From positions 26,086,141 to 26,150,140 of the forward strand of contig CM041294.1 of assembly GCA_023052935.1 (NCBI GenBank): DNA of 64,000 bases, given 5' to 3'. Positions 11,020-22,704 of this stretch are shown here, piece by piece. Origin of the DNA: Piezodorus guildinii. Taxonomy: Eukaryota; Arthropoda; Insecta; Hemiptera; Pentatomidae. The translations under genes and the position numbers were made by a program. Position 1 is the first letter of the stretch; each line of letters begins with the position of its first letter. Below the pieces are notes generated by a model that was not told where the DNA came from, searched no databases, and saw only the letters and a list, made by a program, of their open reading frames with translations.

Positions 11020-11800
11020 CCTACATTGATGACAAAAACAATATAGAATTAATAAGAATAGTTTTTAATACAAGAGCCGAAATGATATTCCTTAATTGTA
11101 AACCATGGATGAGAGAAATATTTAACACATGCTCAATTTGTAACAGTAATAATAATAATAATAGGCTTAGCGAACCCGAAGGTTCGATGCCGATACCACC
11201 AAATTCTGTCTACACAGACTCGTCCAATGTTCACCATTCAAGCCAAAGCTCCCGAGATCAGCCTTAACGCAATCCTCCTATCTCTACTTCGGCCTACCTT
11301 TCGGACGCCTACCAGTCGAATCAGCAAATACCAACTTTCTCGGAATCCGCTCGTCATCGAGCCCAACAACTTTACTCGCCCATTTATATTCACTGGATAC
11401 AAGTTCCGCAATTCCGCGTTGTGCAACCTTCTAAACTCCTCAGTGGCCTCATCTCTCTTCGGACCAAATATTTTACGCAATACCTTATTTTCGAAAACCT
11501 TAAGCCGTTGTTCATCCTTCAAAGTAAGCGGCCACGTTTCACATCCGTAAAGAACAGTTGGAAGAATAATAGTTTTATAAATTCTAATCTTTAAGTTTTT
11601 AGATAGAAGCCGCTAACTAATTAACTTAGCAACTGAATAATAACACGCATTTCCCACCTTTAACCGGGACTTTATTTCTTCCTGGATTTCATTTTTTCTA
11701 GTTATAATTGTACCTAAATACTTGAATTTCTCTACGTGTTCAAAAGTATGCCCTGATACATCAATATCACCAAGATCGACACCGTTTCTGCTACTAATTA
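11020..11800 (-). mobile_element. LINE fragment, left arm of a large palindrome
   Basis: The minus strand encodes parts of a LINE reverse transcriptase C-terminus: YLGTIITRK-like and GNACYYS-like sequence (in broken frames), then KDEQRLKVFENKVLRKIFGP, KRDEATEEFRRLHNAELRNL and PRKLVFADPTGRRPK-type sequence. The whole arm is repeated almost exactly, in inverted orientation, at 12189-12971. The outer end carries an extra segment (11029-11150) shared by both arms. Confidence 0.75.
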
Positions 11801-12188
11801 TATATTTCGTCTTATCGGTATTTAAAGCTTACAATAACAAAACAAAAAATAAATAAACATTATACATTATTGTAAAAAGATAGAGGGATAATCTTTGTTT
11901 CCCAAATAGAATAAACAAAATATAATTACAATTTATCTGTGACAACATATTCTCTGTTTATTTAATTATTGTGATTGAACTCTTTTACTAAAAAGCCTCT
12001 GTAGTTTACATCACATTTCATAAATCTATGCAATGAGTTCCAATTATTTCCAATTAAAATGTCTATTATTTTGTTTTCAGTCAAAATACTTTTTCCTAAA
12101 ATAATTAAATGCCGTACATTTACCTACCAAATGAATTATATTTTCGTCCTCCTTACTGTTACATTAGTAGTCATCCTTACTGTCATGA
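11801..12188. other. spacer of the LINE palindrome
   Basis: About 390 bp of AT-rich DNA between the two inverted LINE copies. Nothing coding was recognised. It begins with an A-rich tract (ACAATAACAAAACAAAAAAT). Confidence 0.5.
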
Positions 12189-12971
12189 TTAGTAGCAGAA
12201 ACGGTGTCAATCTTGGTGATATTGATGTATCAGGTCATACTTTTGAACACGTAGAGAAATTCAAGTATTTAGGTTCAATTATAACTAGAAAAAATGAAAT
12301 CCAGGAAGAAATAAAGTCCCGGTTAAAGGTGGGAAATGCGTGTTATTATTCAGTTGATAAGTTACTTAGTTCGCGGCTTCTAGAGAATATATTAACTCAA
12401 AGATTAAAATTTATAAAACTATTATTCTTCCAACGGTTCTTTACGGGTGTGAAACGTGACCGCTTACTTTGAAGGATGAACAACGGCTTAAGGTTTTCGA
12501 AAATAAGGTATTGCGTAAAATATTAGGTCCGAAGAGAGATGAGGCCTCTGGGGAGTTTAGAAGGTTGCACAACGCGGAATTGCGGAACTTGTATCCAGTG
12601 AATATAAATGGGCGAGTAAAGTTGTTGGGCTCGATGACGAGCGGATTCCGAGAAAGTTGGTATTTGCTGATCCGACTGGTAGGCGTCCGAAAGGTAGGCC
12701 GAAGTGGAGATAGGAGGATTGCGTTAGGGCTGATCTCGGGAGCTTTGGCTTGAATGGTGAACATTGGACGAGTCTGTGTAGACAGAATTTGGTGGTATCG
12801 GCATCGAACCTTCGGGTTCGCTAAGCCTATTATTATTATTATTACTGTTACAAATTGAGCATGTGTTAAATATTTCTCTCATCCATGGTTTACAATTAAG
12901 GAATATCATTTCGGCTCTTGTATTAAAAACTATTCTTATTAATTCTATATTGTTTTTGTCATTAATGTAGT
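12189..12971 (+). mobile_element. LINE fragment, right arm of the palindrome
   Basis: The plus strand reads GDIDVSGHTFEHVEKFKYLG, IITRKNEIQEEIKSRLKVGN, ACYYSVDKLLSSRLL, then in another frame KDEQRLKVFENKVLRKILGP and onward to LVVSASNLRVR near 12810, followed by (TTA)n and the shared outer segment. This is the C-terminal 'YLG…CETW…KDEQRL' part of an endonuclease-type LINE protein. It is inactive: frames change and the catalytic part is missing. Confidence 0.78.
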
Positions 12972-13349
12972 TTACAACATAATCTAGCTTCTTATAAATT
13001 AGATGGTGTTCGGCACCCATAACGGAGATTCCTAGTTTTTTTTTTTTAATTTCCCTTGGCTGCAGCTATTATATTATCTGACTCTTCTACCTCGCCACCG
13101 ATACGAACTCCCTATCAAATGGACAGTCTAAATCTTCTGCTAGTTTTACCCATTTCTTTAGCCAGCTACAATTTTTGTTTTTCATACCATCAAGAGCTAT
13201 AATTTAGATAATAGTATATGCAGACAATCTAGCAAATAAAAACACAGTATTTTAAACGAATTATGTTAATTTTTTAATGTAAATAATTGCTAACGCTAAA
13301 CACCAACCAACTCAATAATCTTAGAAATAATAAACAAGAGTTGGAAATT

Positions 13350-13470
13350 AGAAGTGAAAGGTATAAATCATTTTGCTATGGGTACCAGCTCATCGAGGGA
13401 TTCCGGGCGCTGAAAAAGCTGACCAATCAACTAACACGGCCTATAGGAATAGGAGAAGAAAATGGCATTG
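13350..13470 (+). pseudogene. retrotransposon RNase H fragment
   Basis: One frame reads IILLWVPAHRGIPGAEKADQ, the conserved C-terminal RNase H motif of I-clade and related LINEs (WVPSHxGIxGNExAD). Nothing else of the element is recognisable nearby. 13020-13350 is non-coding, with possible further decayed LINE sequence on the minus strand. Confidence 0.6.
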
Positions 13471-13537
13471 TTCAAATTAACGAAGTTGCCGTAGAAAATT
13501 GGGCTCTTCAATAAAAAAACCAAAACAAGCTAATATG

Positions 13538-14007
13538 CATATTTTTATAGAATCTACAAAATTAAAGGTACTTTAAAAGAAGAAAATTTAAAATATCGGC
13601 ATTTAAGTCCTGTCAGACTATTTTAATTAGAATGAATGATTAATGAGCGAGTTTAATCAAAATCGTCGGAACCGTGTTTGAGAAAATCGAAAAAAGGTGC
13701 AAAATGTATAGTGTAAAGTAGCTCTTCTGGTATGCTCATTTTGATGAAAAAGGTTTTATGTATCGGTTTTATGTATGTATAAAAGTTAATGTATCGGGCG
13801 TATATTTGTTTAAAATATGAAATTTCAATTTCATAGGACTTTTCGTTTCCGTCCGGGAGTTACCACACACGAACACACAAAACTTTTTGCGGGACTTGGT
13901 TATTTAAACTACGGGGACCCTAAAACGTGTATTTCCGTTGAAAACTGGAATTCGAAAATTTTCACGATCGCAATACTTTCACTTACTATATATAGTAAGT
14001 GAAAGTA
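13538..14007 (+). mobile_element. Rep-1 copy E, 3' half
   Basis: Begins within the body (AATCTACAAAATTAAAGGTA) and runs through the usual GACTTGGTTATTTAAAC, ACCCTAAAACGTG and the CTTACTATATATAGTAAG hairpin to GTGAAAGT. The 5' half is missing, as in 5'-truncated retroposons. Confidence 0.7.
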
Positions 14008-14210
14008 ACACATTTGCAGTAAATAAATTCTCGAATTTTGAAGCACAAAACTGCAGAGAAACAGCTACTCAAAAAAACATGTACACGCAAAAAAACTCAA
14101 AAAACAGAGTTTCTGTCGCATAAATTTTTAAAATAGTCTACAAAGACCTAAAATAGGTGAAATAAAAGTTTTTCCAATTTTATTAATATTTTTAAGTGAT
14201 TAAACTAATC

Positions 14211-14213
<3 letters not shown>

Positions 14214-14267
<54 letters not shown>
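14214..14267. repeat. (TA)n microsatellite
   Basis: About 54 bp of uninterrupted TA repeat. The flanks at 14010-14213 and 14268-14569 hold no recognised feature. Confidence 0.95.
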
Positions 14268-14269
<2 letters not shown>

Positions 14270-14569
14270 TATGCTTTATTTTGGCGCAGATACAAAATGT
14301 CAGATTCAGATCAAATTGCGAATAGAGTACCAATCGAATAGCTTGGGAATTCCAGACTAAACTATTAATGTTTCATTTATGTCTTTCTCTGAAATCATTG
14401 AGAACCTCCATGACGCGGAAACTGATTAAATTGTCATTAGTTCTTGCTACGGAATGTTTCTGTTTCTTTTTTTTTATTTCTATTCCAGATAAGCTATGAG
14501 CCTGACGGTTCAAATATAAGATACTTTAAACTAGCAAGAAATTTATATAACTCAATGTAGACATAAAAA

Positions 14570-14850
14570 AAAATCTGGTGCGCGCAACACACGACTTTCA
14601 CTTATTTCTGTTGTTAAAATCAGTTAAAAAAAAAACATTTAGAATTTAAAAAAATTGTCAAAGAATGAATAACATTAAGTTTCAATACAAACATGTGTTT
14701 TAAATTATCTATTGTATTGGTATCTAGGACAATCAGTTTTATCGGCTTTTCATCACTCTCCGTCAACTTTTACAATTTCGTAAATAAGGTAATATTTTTT
14801 CTAAAATCCTTAGCTTTCCAACGGTTTATTATTCATCTTTATTAATGTAC
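14570..14850 (+). mobile_element. Rep-1 copy F, 5' part only
   Basis: Head AAATCTGGTGCGCGCAACAC at 14570, body aligned to TTTTATCGGCTTTTCATCAC and the CTTAGCTTTCCAACGG block, then lost at about 14850. This piece lacks the 3' end, unlike copy E. Confidence 0.65.
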
Positions 14851-14942
14851 TTCAAGGTACAACAAGTAAATGTGACAAAAGATAAATGGCGTGAAACAGA
14901 CTTGAAGAAAAACTATCCAATGGCAGCACTCCTGTAACTTTT

Positions 14943-15560
14943 CTAAACTAGAAGGTCTCGAGGCCATCTTCTTTTCAGACGCCTCGGAGGATTGTCAGGA
15001 ATTGAAGAGGAAGAAAGTATTGAAACAAGAGGGTGGGAATGGAGTTTTTCATGAAAGGAATGGTATCGGGCCAAATCAGTAATATACGGAACATTGAGGT
15101 CTTTATGGATAAGTGACAAAGTAAGGAGCATTGAGGATCTTATGAAGGATTTTGGATTGTAGGAATTGGATACGGGAAGAATTCGATGGTTTAGTAGAGC
15201 CCCAAAGCTCTACTCCGTAAGTCCATATCGGCCTTATGATAGTCATGCAGATGAGTCTTTTGTAGTTAAGTGGAAGATTAGAACGTTTGTCTAGTAAGTG
15301 TTGAAGTAGTCGAAAACGTCGTGCAGTTTCTTGTCTCAGTCTTGTGTGAGGGTTCCAAGTAAGGCGTTTGTCAAGGTGCAGTACTAGATATTGGATCTGT
15401 TCAACCGTGACAAGAGGAGTATTATTGAAGGAGACAGTAGGGCAGGATGTCATAGGTTTACGACGAAAGGTAAAGGTAATTTGGTTAGATTTGTTGGCAT
15501 TAATTTTAATTCTCCAGTTCTGACACCATAGCTCAAGGTCTCTGAGGTGGGTGAAAGTAA
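14943..15560 (-). pseudogene. Jockey-type LINE, C-terminal remnant 1
   Basis: The minus strand reads LDKRLTWNPHTRLRQETARR, LICMTIIRPIWTYGVELWGS, SRIQFLQSKILHKILNAPYF, then, after a short frame change near 15110, HKDLNVPYITDLARYHSFHE and RRLKRRWPRDLLV with a stop at 14943. This is the diagnostic Jockey ORF2 tail (IWTYGIQLWG…NAPWYV…HxDLxIP…RRLKR). The upstream catalytic part is absent. A second copy lies at 44351. Confidence 0.88.
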
Positions 15561-16201
15561 TAAGTGAAATTCAAAATTAAATGTGTAATATATTAATCTA
15601 TTTTTATTTTTTTTGTTCATTGTATGTTAAGATTTATATTATATTATTACTAAAAATTGTCTAATAAGGGAAAAAAAAAGCAGGCTGTGTGAATAGCTAC
15701 CCAATCAAGTTGGGCAGCATCACTCGTTTGTTTAATAAAGTGTGTCTCTCTAATTTATTTGAGCCTACAGGCAGGTTTGAAAGCTAAAATTTATAAATAA
15801 TAATTGTAATAGTGGATATAATTAGTTTTTTTTCTTCAACAGAGCAACTACTGAAGAGGATCTCTAGAATGTCTATACTCTCTTCAATGACCATATCACA
15901 ATCCAACTTCTATTACCATTTACTCCAAGATAATAATACAAAGATATAATGGTGATGATTTATCCTTTTAAAACATAAACATTAACGGTAATTTTTCTTG
16001 ATTGAGACATTTATTTACAAAAGGTACTATATCTTTTCTAGGAAATTTCTCAATTCTTGCTCACTCTCTCTCCAATGAATATATTTAGATCTATGTTTTC
16101 TTGAGGGATTCATTTTAATCATTTATTTACAGTTTAATATGAGACCTATCCATCTCCAAAAATAATGGTTAATTTATTGTCTATCATAAATTATTATGAG
16201 T
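15561..16201. other. non-coding AT-rich stretch
   Basis: No gene recognised. The segment at 16011-16040 (AAAAGGTACTATATC) resembles the unit at 2831-3221. Confidence 0.4.
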
Positions 16202-16625
16202 AAATACATATATAAAGGGACTATATATAAATATTTATGGGTCGTTAATAGGTCTGAACCATTCCAGTCCAATCCCAATCCATATGAAATACATATATAA
16301 AGGGACTATATATAAATATTTATGGGTCGTTAATAGGTCTGAACCATTCCAGTCCAATCCCAATCCATATGAAATACATATATAAAGGGACTATATATAA
16401 ATATTTATGGGTCGTTAATAGGTCTGAACCATTCCAGTCCAATCCCAATCCATATGAAATACATATATAAAGGGACTATATATAAATATTTATGGGTCGT
16501 TAATAGGTCTGAACCATTCCAGTCCAATCCCAATCCATATGAAATACATATATAAAGGGACTATATATAAATATTTATGGGTCGTTAATAGGTCTGAACC
16601 ATTCCAGTCCAATCCCAATCCAACC
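16202..16625. repeat. tandem array, five 85-bp units
   Basis: Units start at 16202, 16287, 16372, 16457 and 16542, each beginning AAATACATATATAAAGGGAC and containing TTTATGGGTCGTTAATAGG and ATTCCAGTCCAATCCCAATC. The copies look identical by eye, which points to recent expansion. No coding potential. Confidence 0.97.
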
Positions 16626-16948
16626 ATCCCAGTCCAAATTAATATCATTATAAATCTGTCTCTCTCTCATTTTTGTGAAATTTTGAGTTTTTCAGAATAA
16701 TTTATATATTTTTATTTGTAAAGAAAAGTTTTATTTGATTTTTTTTTTTATAATGAAATATTGAAAATAATTTAAAATTCAACAGTTATTGATTTTATGT
16801 TCATTACAAGTTTTTATTCATTTATTTATAATTATTGTTTTGTAAAAATTGTCGGCTGATATAATATTTATTTGTATTGCTCAAGGAGACTTTATTGTCT
16901 CAGAGCATCAAAATGTAACATTGTAAATATGTTAAAAGGTAAATAAAA

Positions 16949-16997
<49 letters not shown>

Positions 16998-17136
16998 TCT
17001 TTAAATGTTTGTATTTATATTCTATTTATTGTCACATTTGGCTTATTATACTGATTTCAAGTCTAGATGAAAGAGCTTGTTGCCCTGTTCTAATACTCAT
17101 GAGAAGATGTTTCTTAATTGGAATAATTATTCATTT
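16626..17136. other. AT-rich stretch with (CT)n/(TA)n microsatellite
   Basis: Contains a (CT)n-(TA)n compound microsatellite at about 16951-16992. Otherwise no gene or repeat family recognised. Confidence 0.5.
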
Positions 17137-18008
17137 TTACTTTAACTTATATAGTAAGAGAAGTATTGCGATTGTGGAAATTTTGAATTTCAGTTTTTAA
17201 AAGAAATACATGTTTTAGGGTCCCCTGAGTCTAAATGACCAAGTCCCACAAATAGGTCTGTGTGGGTGTTGTGGTAAGTCCAGCGCAAAAATGATAAGTC
17301 CTATGGAACTGAAATTTTATATTTAAGACAACTATACACCCGAGATGTTACAGCAACTTTTTTATTGAAATCAGCTAACCAGAAGAGCCACTTAATACCA
17401 TGCATTTTGCACCTATTTAAGATTTTCTCAAAAACAGCTCTAACAATTTTGATTAAACTCGCTACATGGATGTAAAATTGAATGGGCTTTAACATCATGT
17501 TGGTTTTATTCTGATTAAAATAGTCAGACAGGGCTTAAATGCCGGTATTTTTATAGATTTTTATAGTACCTTTAGTTATATATATTCAGAAAAATTACCC
17601 ATACCATTTTATTAGGGCTGAAAGCAGCTAAATGCAAACATTGAATGAATTCGATATCCCAATAAAGGAGGAAAGGACAGAAATATTTTTGAGACCTATT
17701 TTTATGTTTTTGAACATAAGAACATCAACATAGATGTATAATATACCGTTGGAAAGCTAAAGATATTAGAACAAATATTATCTTTTATACAAAATTGTAA
17801 AAAGTAGGGGAGAGTGATGAAAAGCCGATAAACTAAACTGATTGTTGTAGATAGTAATATAATAGATTATTTAACTAAACACATGTTTCTATTTAAATTC
17901 AATTGAATTAATTAATTAACATTTTCTTTTCATCTCTAAATGTATTTAAAAATTCTCAAATTGATTATAACAATGGAGGTAAGTGAAAGTCATGTGTTGT
18001 GTGTAACA
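17137..18008 (-). mobile_element. Rep-1 copy G
   Basis: Reverse orientation: the plus strand starts TATAGTAAGAGAAGTATTGC, has TTTTAGGGTCCCCTGAGTC and ends GGTAAGTGAAAGTCATGTG near 17980-18000. The CA tract is reduced to a few bases. Near full length but diverged. Confidence 0.7.
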
Positions 18009-18276
18009 GATCAATCAATCAATGAATACATTTTTTATTTGAAGATTTAGGTTTTTGGGAATATAGGGAAAGTTACAAAGTAACATACGAATTGATAATA
18101 CATATTTCTATATTTAGGAAGAAAAATATTTGTTTACTTTTAAAAACATAAAATAATTAATTTTTCATTTGATCAATAATCTACAAAGAGAGCAAAATAA
18201 CCAATCGTATTCAGAACTAACTACTTGTACATACTTAGGTCAGTCATATTAGCAACAAATGTGAATCAAACATAAA

Positions 18277-19394
18277 AAATCTGGTGCGTGCAACACACGA
18301 CTTTCACTTACCTCCGTTTTTAAAATTGATTAAAGAATTTCCAAATACAGTTAGAGATAAAAATGAGTTAAACCATTAAAGAATTTATTAAACTGAATTA
18401 ATATAGAAACATGTGTTTTATCAAAAACTCTATCATATTATATTCTAAAATAATCAGTTAGTTTTATCGGCTTTTTATCACTCTTTATTCAATTTTACAA
18501 GCTTCTGTATAAGATAATATATTTTCTAAAGTCTTTCTCTTTCAAACGGTATATCATACGTCTATATTACTGTTCTTATGTTTAAAAACAAAATTGGCAC
18601 GCTGTGCTTCATTAACAAGCCACCAGGTTGCAGCACCGTCAACATGAATTTTCCTTTTCGGTAACCCAAAAAACAGTTAGTTTTATCGGCTTCATCACTC
18701 TCCATTACCCTTTACAAATCCGTGGATCGGATAATATTTTTTCTAAAATCTTTAGCTATCCAACGGTATATTATACATCTTGTTATATATTATACATCCA
18801 TATTACTATTGTTGTGTTCAAAAACACAAAATATGCATAAAAAATATTTGTTTAGTTTTCTCCTTTAGTTGTTTATCAAATTCGCTCAACGTGCATATTT
18901 AGCTGTTAATTATCAATGGTAATAAGATAATATAATTATTTTTATAGAATCTACAAAATTAAAGGTACTTTAGATGAAGACAATTTAAAATATCTGCACT
19001 TAAGCCCCATCAGACTATTTCAATCAGAATTAAACTTATATGATATTAAAGCCCATTAAATTTTACACCAATATAGCGAGATTAATCAAAATTGTTAGAT
19101 ACTTTTTCTGGGAAACTTGTGAAAAGGTGCAAAATGCATGGGATAAAGTAGGACTTCCAGTCAGCCGATTATTGCTGTAACATCTCGGGCGTATAGTAGT
19201 CTTAAATATGAAATTTTAGTTCCATGCGAATTTTCTTACCACACACAGAAACACAGACCTTTTTGCGGGACTTGGTTATTTGGACTCAGGGGACCCTAAA
19301 AAGCGTATTTCCGGTGAAAACTGGAATTTGAAAATTTTCACGATCGCAATACTTTCCCTTACTATATACTTCATATATAGGTAAGTGAAAGTAA
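18277..19394 (+). mobile_element. Rep-1 copy H, longer than usual with internal duplication
   Basis: Head AAAAATCTGGTGCGTGCAAC and tail ACTTTCCCTTACTATATAC…GGTAAGTGAAAGTAAAAATA. The block TTAGTTTTATCGGCTT followed by AATATTTTTTCTAAAATCTT occurs twice (about 18463-18560 and 18678-18790), making this copy about 1.1 kb instead of 0.9 kb; it looks like an internal duplication or two recombined copies. Confidence 0.7.
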
Positions 19395-20253
19395 AAATAA
19401 GTTCCAAGTAAGAATGATTATTGTATATTTGATATCTGTTGCAAAATACCTTACAATTATCGGAGGATAATGTTTTCTCATTTCCTTATGATCAATGGTC
19501 CAAAATCAGGATTTAAACATCAATGAAGAAATTGTCAAAATTTCAGAATTTATTCCATGACACTAGTTAGTTATTAAGGTAACAAACTTTTATTGCAAAT
19601 AATCATTTTACAAACATGATTACTTGATTCAGTTCAATATTCAAATAAAACTGTGTATATTTAATATAATAATGAAGATTCCTTACATATCTCATAATGA
19701 TAAATAAATGCTCATATAATAAAATTATATAATAATGTGACATATCTTTCTTAAAAAGAGAAGTAGTTTTAATTAATACAAGCTAAGTATTCATTTTTAT
19801 AATAATTTAATTTTCACTCTTTTAAAGTAAGTTAATTGTAAATAGAGAATATATTTTATGTAAATATAAATATTTGCAGTTAAAAAACACAATTATTAAA
19901 AGATTTACTTTTCAGTCTCATACAATAAAATGATATTCCTCTAACGTAATAAATGTAGAGGTATAAATAAATAAACTGAATTTAAAGAAATAAAATAACA
20001 AAACAATAATCAATCTTTGAACAATATAATTAATTTTATTTTAAATATATATTTAAGTATAGTTGTTATTTGATTATATAAACTTATCAAAGAATGGATT
20101 CAAAACATATTTTTACCGAACTTAAAAAAATTAAAATAAAAGGGAATCTTAATTTTGTTTAAAATTCTTTAAACTTAAATGGCTTTTCTATGAAAATCAA
20201 TATAAGAAAATATCTATTACAAGATTTTCTTTAGTTTATATTAATAATATTTT
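19395..20253. other. 3' flank of nanos, no feature recognised
   Basis: Very AT-rich DNA downstream of nanos. No open frame of note and no repeat family recognised. Confidence 0.5.
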
Positions 20254-20259
20254 TTTATT
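20254..20259 (-). terminator. candidate nanos polyadenylation signal
   Basis: Canonical AATAAA on the minus strand, 144 bp past the nanos stop codon. Given the AT richness the hexamer alone is weak evidence; transcript ends would decide. Confidence 0.35.
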
Positions 20260-20402
20260 CCCTTCAATTTCCTAATTTGAATACATGCATTGATTTAAAA
20301 TATTTGACATCTAACTGCACATTTTAAATTTAATGAAAAGAACAATTTTTAAAAAATAATATACAGTAGATGCATAGTCTTTTTTGAAAAACATAGAAAG
20401 AA

Positions 20403-20659
20403 TTATACCCTGAAAGAGGTTATACGCCCTGCTGCATTCCTTCTTTTAACTTTATAATAAGAGCTCTGAATAGAAGCGAATTGAGTATTGAAAGGACAAT
20501 GTCGAATAGTATGCGCTTTCTTTCCAGTCGCTCCGCAGCAGGGACATGTATATTTACTTAAAATTGGGCACACTACATTTCCAGCACTGTCTTTTAGCAA
20601 ATGAGATTCATAATAAACTTGTACTTCACCATTTTTTAAACAAAATCTGCAACAATTAT
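20403..20659 (-). CDS. nanos: nanos exon 7: complete double CCHC zinc finger
   Basis: The acceptor (GTTTCAG) sits directly before the codons for Asn-Cys-Cys, so this single exon encodes the whole RNA-binding finger (residues 160-214) plus a 29-residue basic tail ending ITSFRV. The spacing of all eight metal ligands is exactly that of the Nanos family. Confidence 0.96.
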
Positions 20660-22610
20660 CTGAAACGGAGAAGTAATGATAAATTAGTTTTTATAAAATA
20701 ATAAATAATACTTAATTATAAAACTAAATAAATAAAACTGATTCTGCTAACAAGGAGAGGACCCCAATTGTGTATCACCCATTCTGATTAAATTTTTTTT
20801 AGGTAAACCTAGACATTAAAGGATTAGCATCTGCAAAATATTAGGGGCTAAAGCTCCCTAGGAGTCGCATAAAAAAATAGGATAATTTGTGAGCGAAAAA
20901 CACATTTTATTTAATATCTCTGGTTCTAATAAAGATAGAAAATTAATTTTGGGGTCAAAATTACCCCATTTCAAAGCGGAATAATAACAGTTATAACCTT
21001 AAAATATGAATTATCTCGTGAAAACAGTAATTTTAATAAGGTTTCTTAAAAATTGTGCTCAGATTAAGATTAAGACTCCTCACTCCTAAAAAAAAATTAA
21101 CTACAATTAATTTTTTATAATTGCAATTTATTTGCAAATGTATTGCTAGATTTTTTAAAAATAAAATGATTAATTTTCACTCTACACTTAATTAATGTTA
21201 TGTCAATTTTGGAATTGATTAATTAGAAGAGGAGGAAATGAAACATTGTATATAAAAAATATTAATTTAATTATTATTTGATATAGTTTTGAAATTATTA
21301 AATTCTAAAGATAAAGAAAAATATTGTTTTTAGTATCGAAAGTTGTTAAAAGTGAAAGGATACAATGCTTTAATGCAGTAGATAATAACAAGCTGACAAG
21401 GCTAGTTCAGTCTGTAATAGATTTTTTTTTTTAATGTGGAAAAATTTATTTTATACATACAAAATATAAAAGAATGATTAAAGGTAAGTAAAGTATCTTA
21501 CAAGAATGTAAAAAACTTATGTTGATTATCTTTTTATTTTAAAATAAATGATGTTGATAGAACCCTTGAAAATGACAAAGGCCGAAACATAGGGAGAAAG
21601 AAGAAATAAATGGATCATTTTATTTAAAAAGAACCTAGCAATTAATTACAATTTTTTATTAAAATTTAATTTTATGTTATAATTTATGTAATCTTACAAC
21701 CATGTATAAAACTTAAATATTTTAATGATTTTTTTTTTCATTGTTCCGCTTTAAATAGGGTAATTTTGACACCAAAATTATTTTTCTATCTTCACTAGAA
21801 CCAGAGATATTAAATAAAATGTTTTCTTTGCACACAAACTTTCCGATGTTTTTATGTGACTCCTGAATGATCATCAAAATTGGTGAGACACATTTAGGAT
21901 TCTCTTCTTGTAAGTGTAAATATTATACATGTTTTTTCACATGAAGGTATAAATTATTTGATTAAAAAATGTTATTATGAACACTGGTATACAAATATTC
22001 ATGGGGGGAGAGGAGGGGAGGGAGGTAGGGTCTAATGGATAAGGCACTAGATTACTGTTATCTAGCTCTCAGGTTTGAGCCCCATTGGCTTTCTACCTAC
22101 CTAGAAAATAATCGGATATTCTGTTATATCAGCAGTTGGTAGATTCTGGTATAAGGACATTTTATTGTGACACAGAGCGTGATCTTGGGCCTAATCAACC
22201 CATTGCATGGCCGTTGGCCTAGGGATCTCTCTCTATATGAACTGAATTCAATACCCGTTATGGGTTTAGAGGTACAGCCTCTATATATATATAGTTTCTG
22301 TTGTTTCAGGTTTCAGTCAATGAATAAACAATTTTATCGCATAGTTTTATTGCATAGATAAAATTGTTTATTCATTGACTGAAACCTGAGAACAACAGAA
22401 ACTTAAATTATTAATTATTATTAAGGTTGATTTTGGGCCTGAATAAATTATCAACAGTCGAGAACTGATGAAACAAATATATATATATATATATATATTG
22501 TTTGATCAGTTCTTGACTGTTGATCATTTAAGTTTGTGTTGTTCTCAGGTTTCAGTCAATGTTGTTGTAAAATTGTTTATTCATTGACTGAAACCTGAGA
22601 ACAACACAAA

Positions 22611-22704
<94 letters not shown>

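Noticed and set aside
16202..16625. Regular repeats resembling a CRISPR array
   Set aside because: The 85-bp units are directly adjacent with no variable spacers, and the host is a eukaryote.
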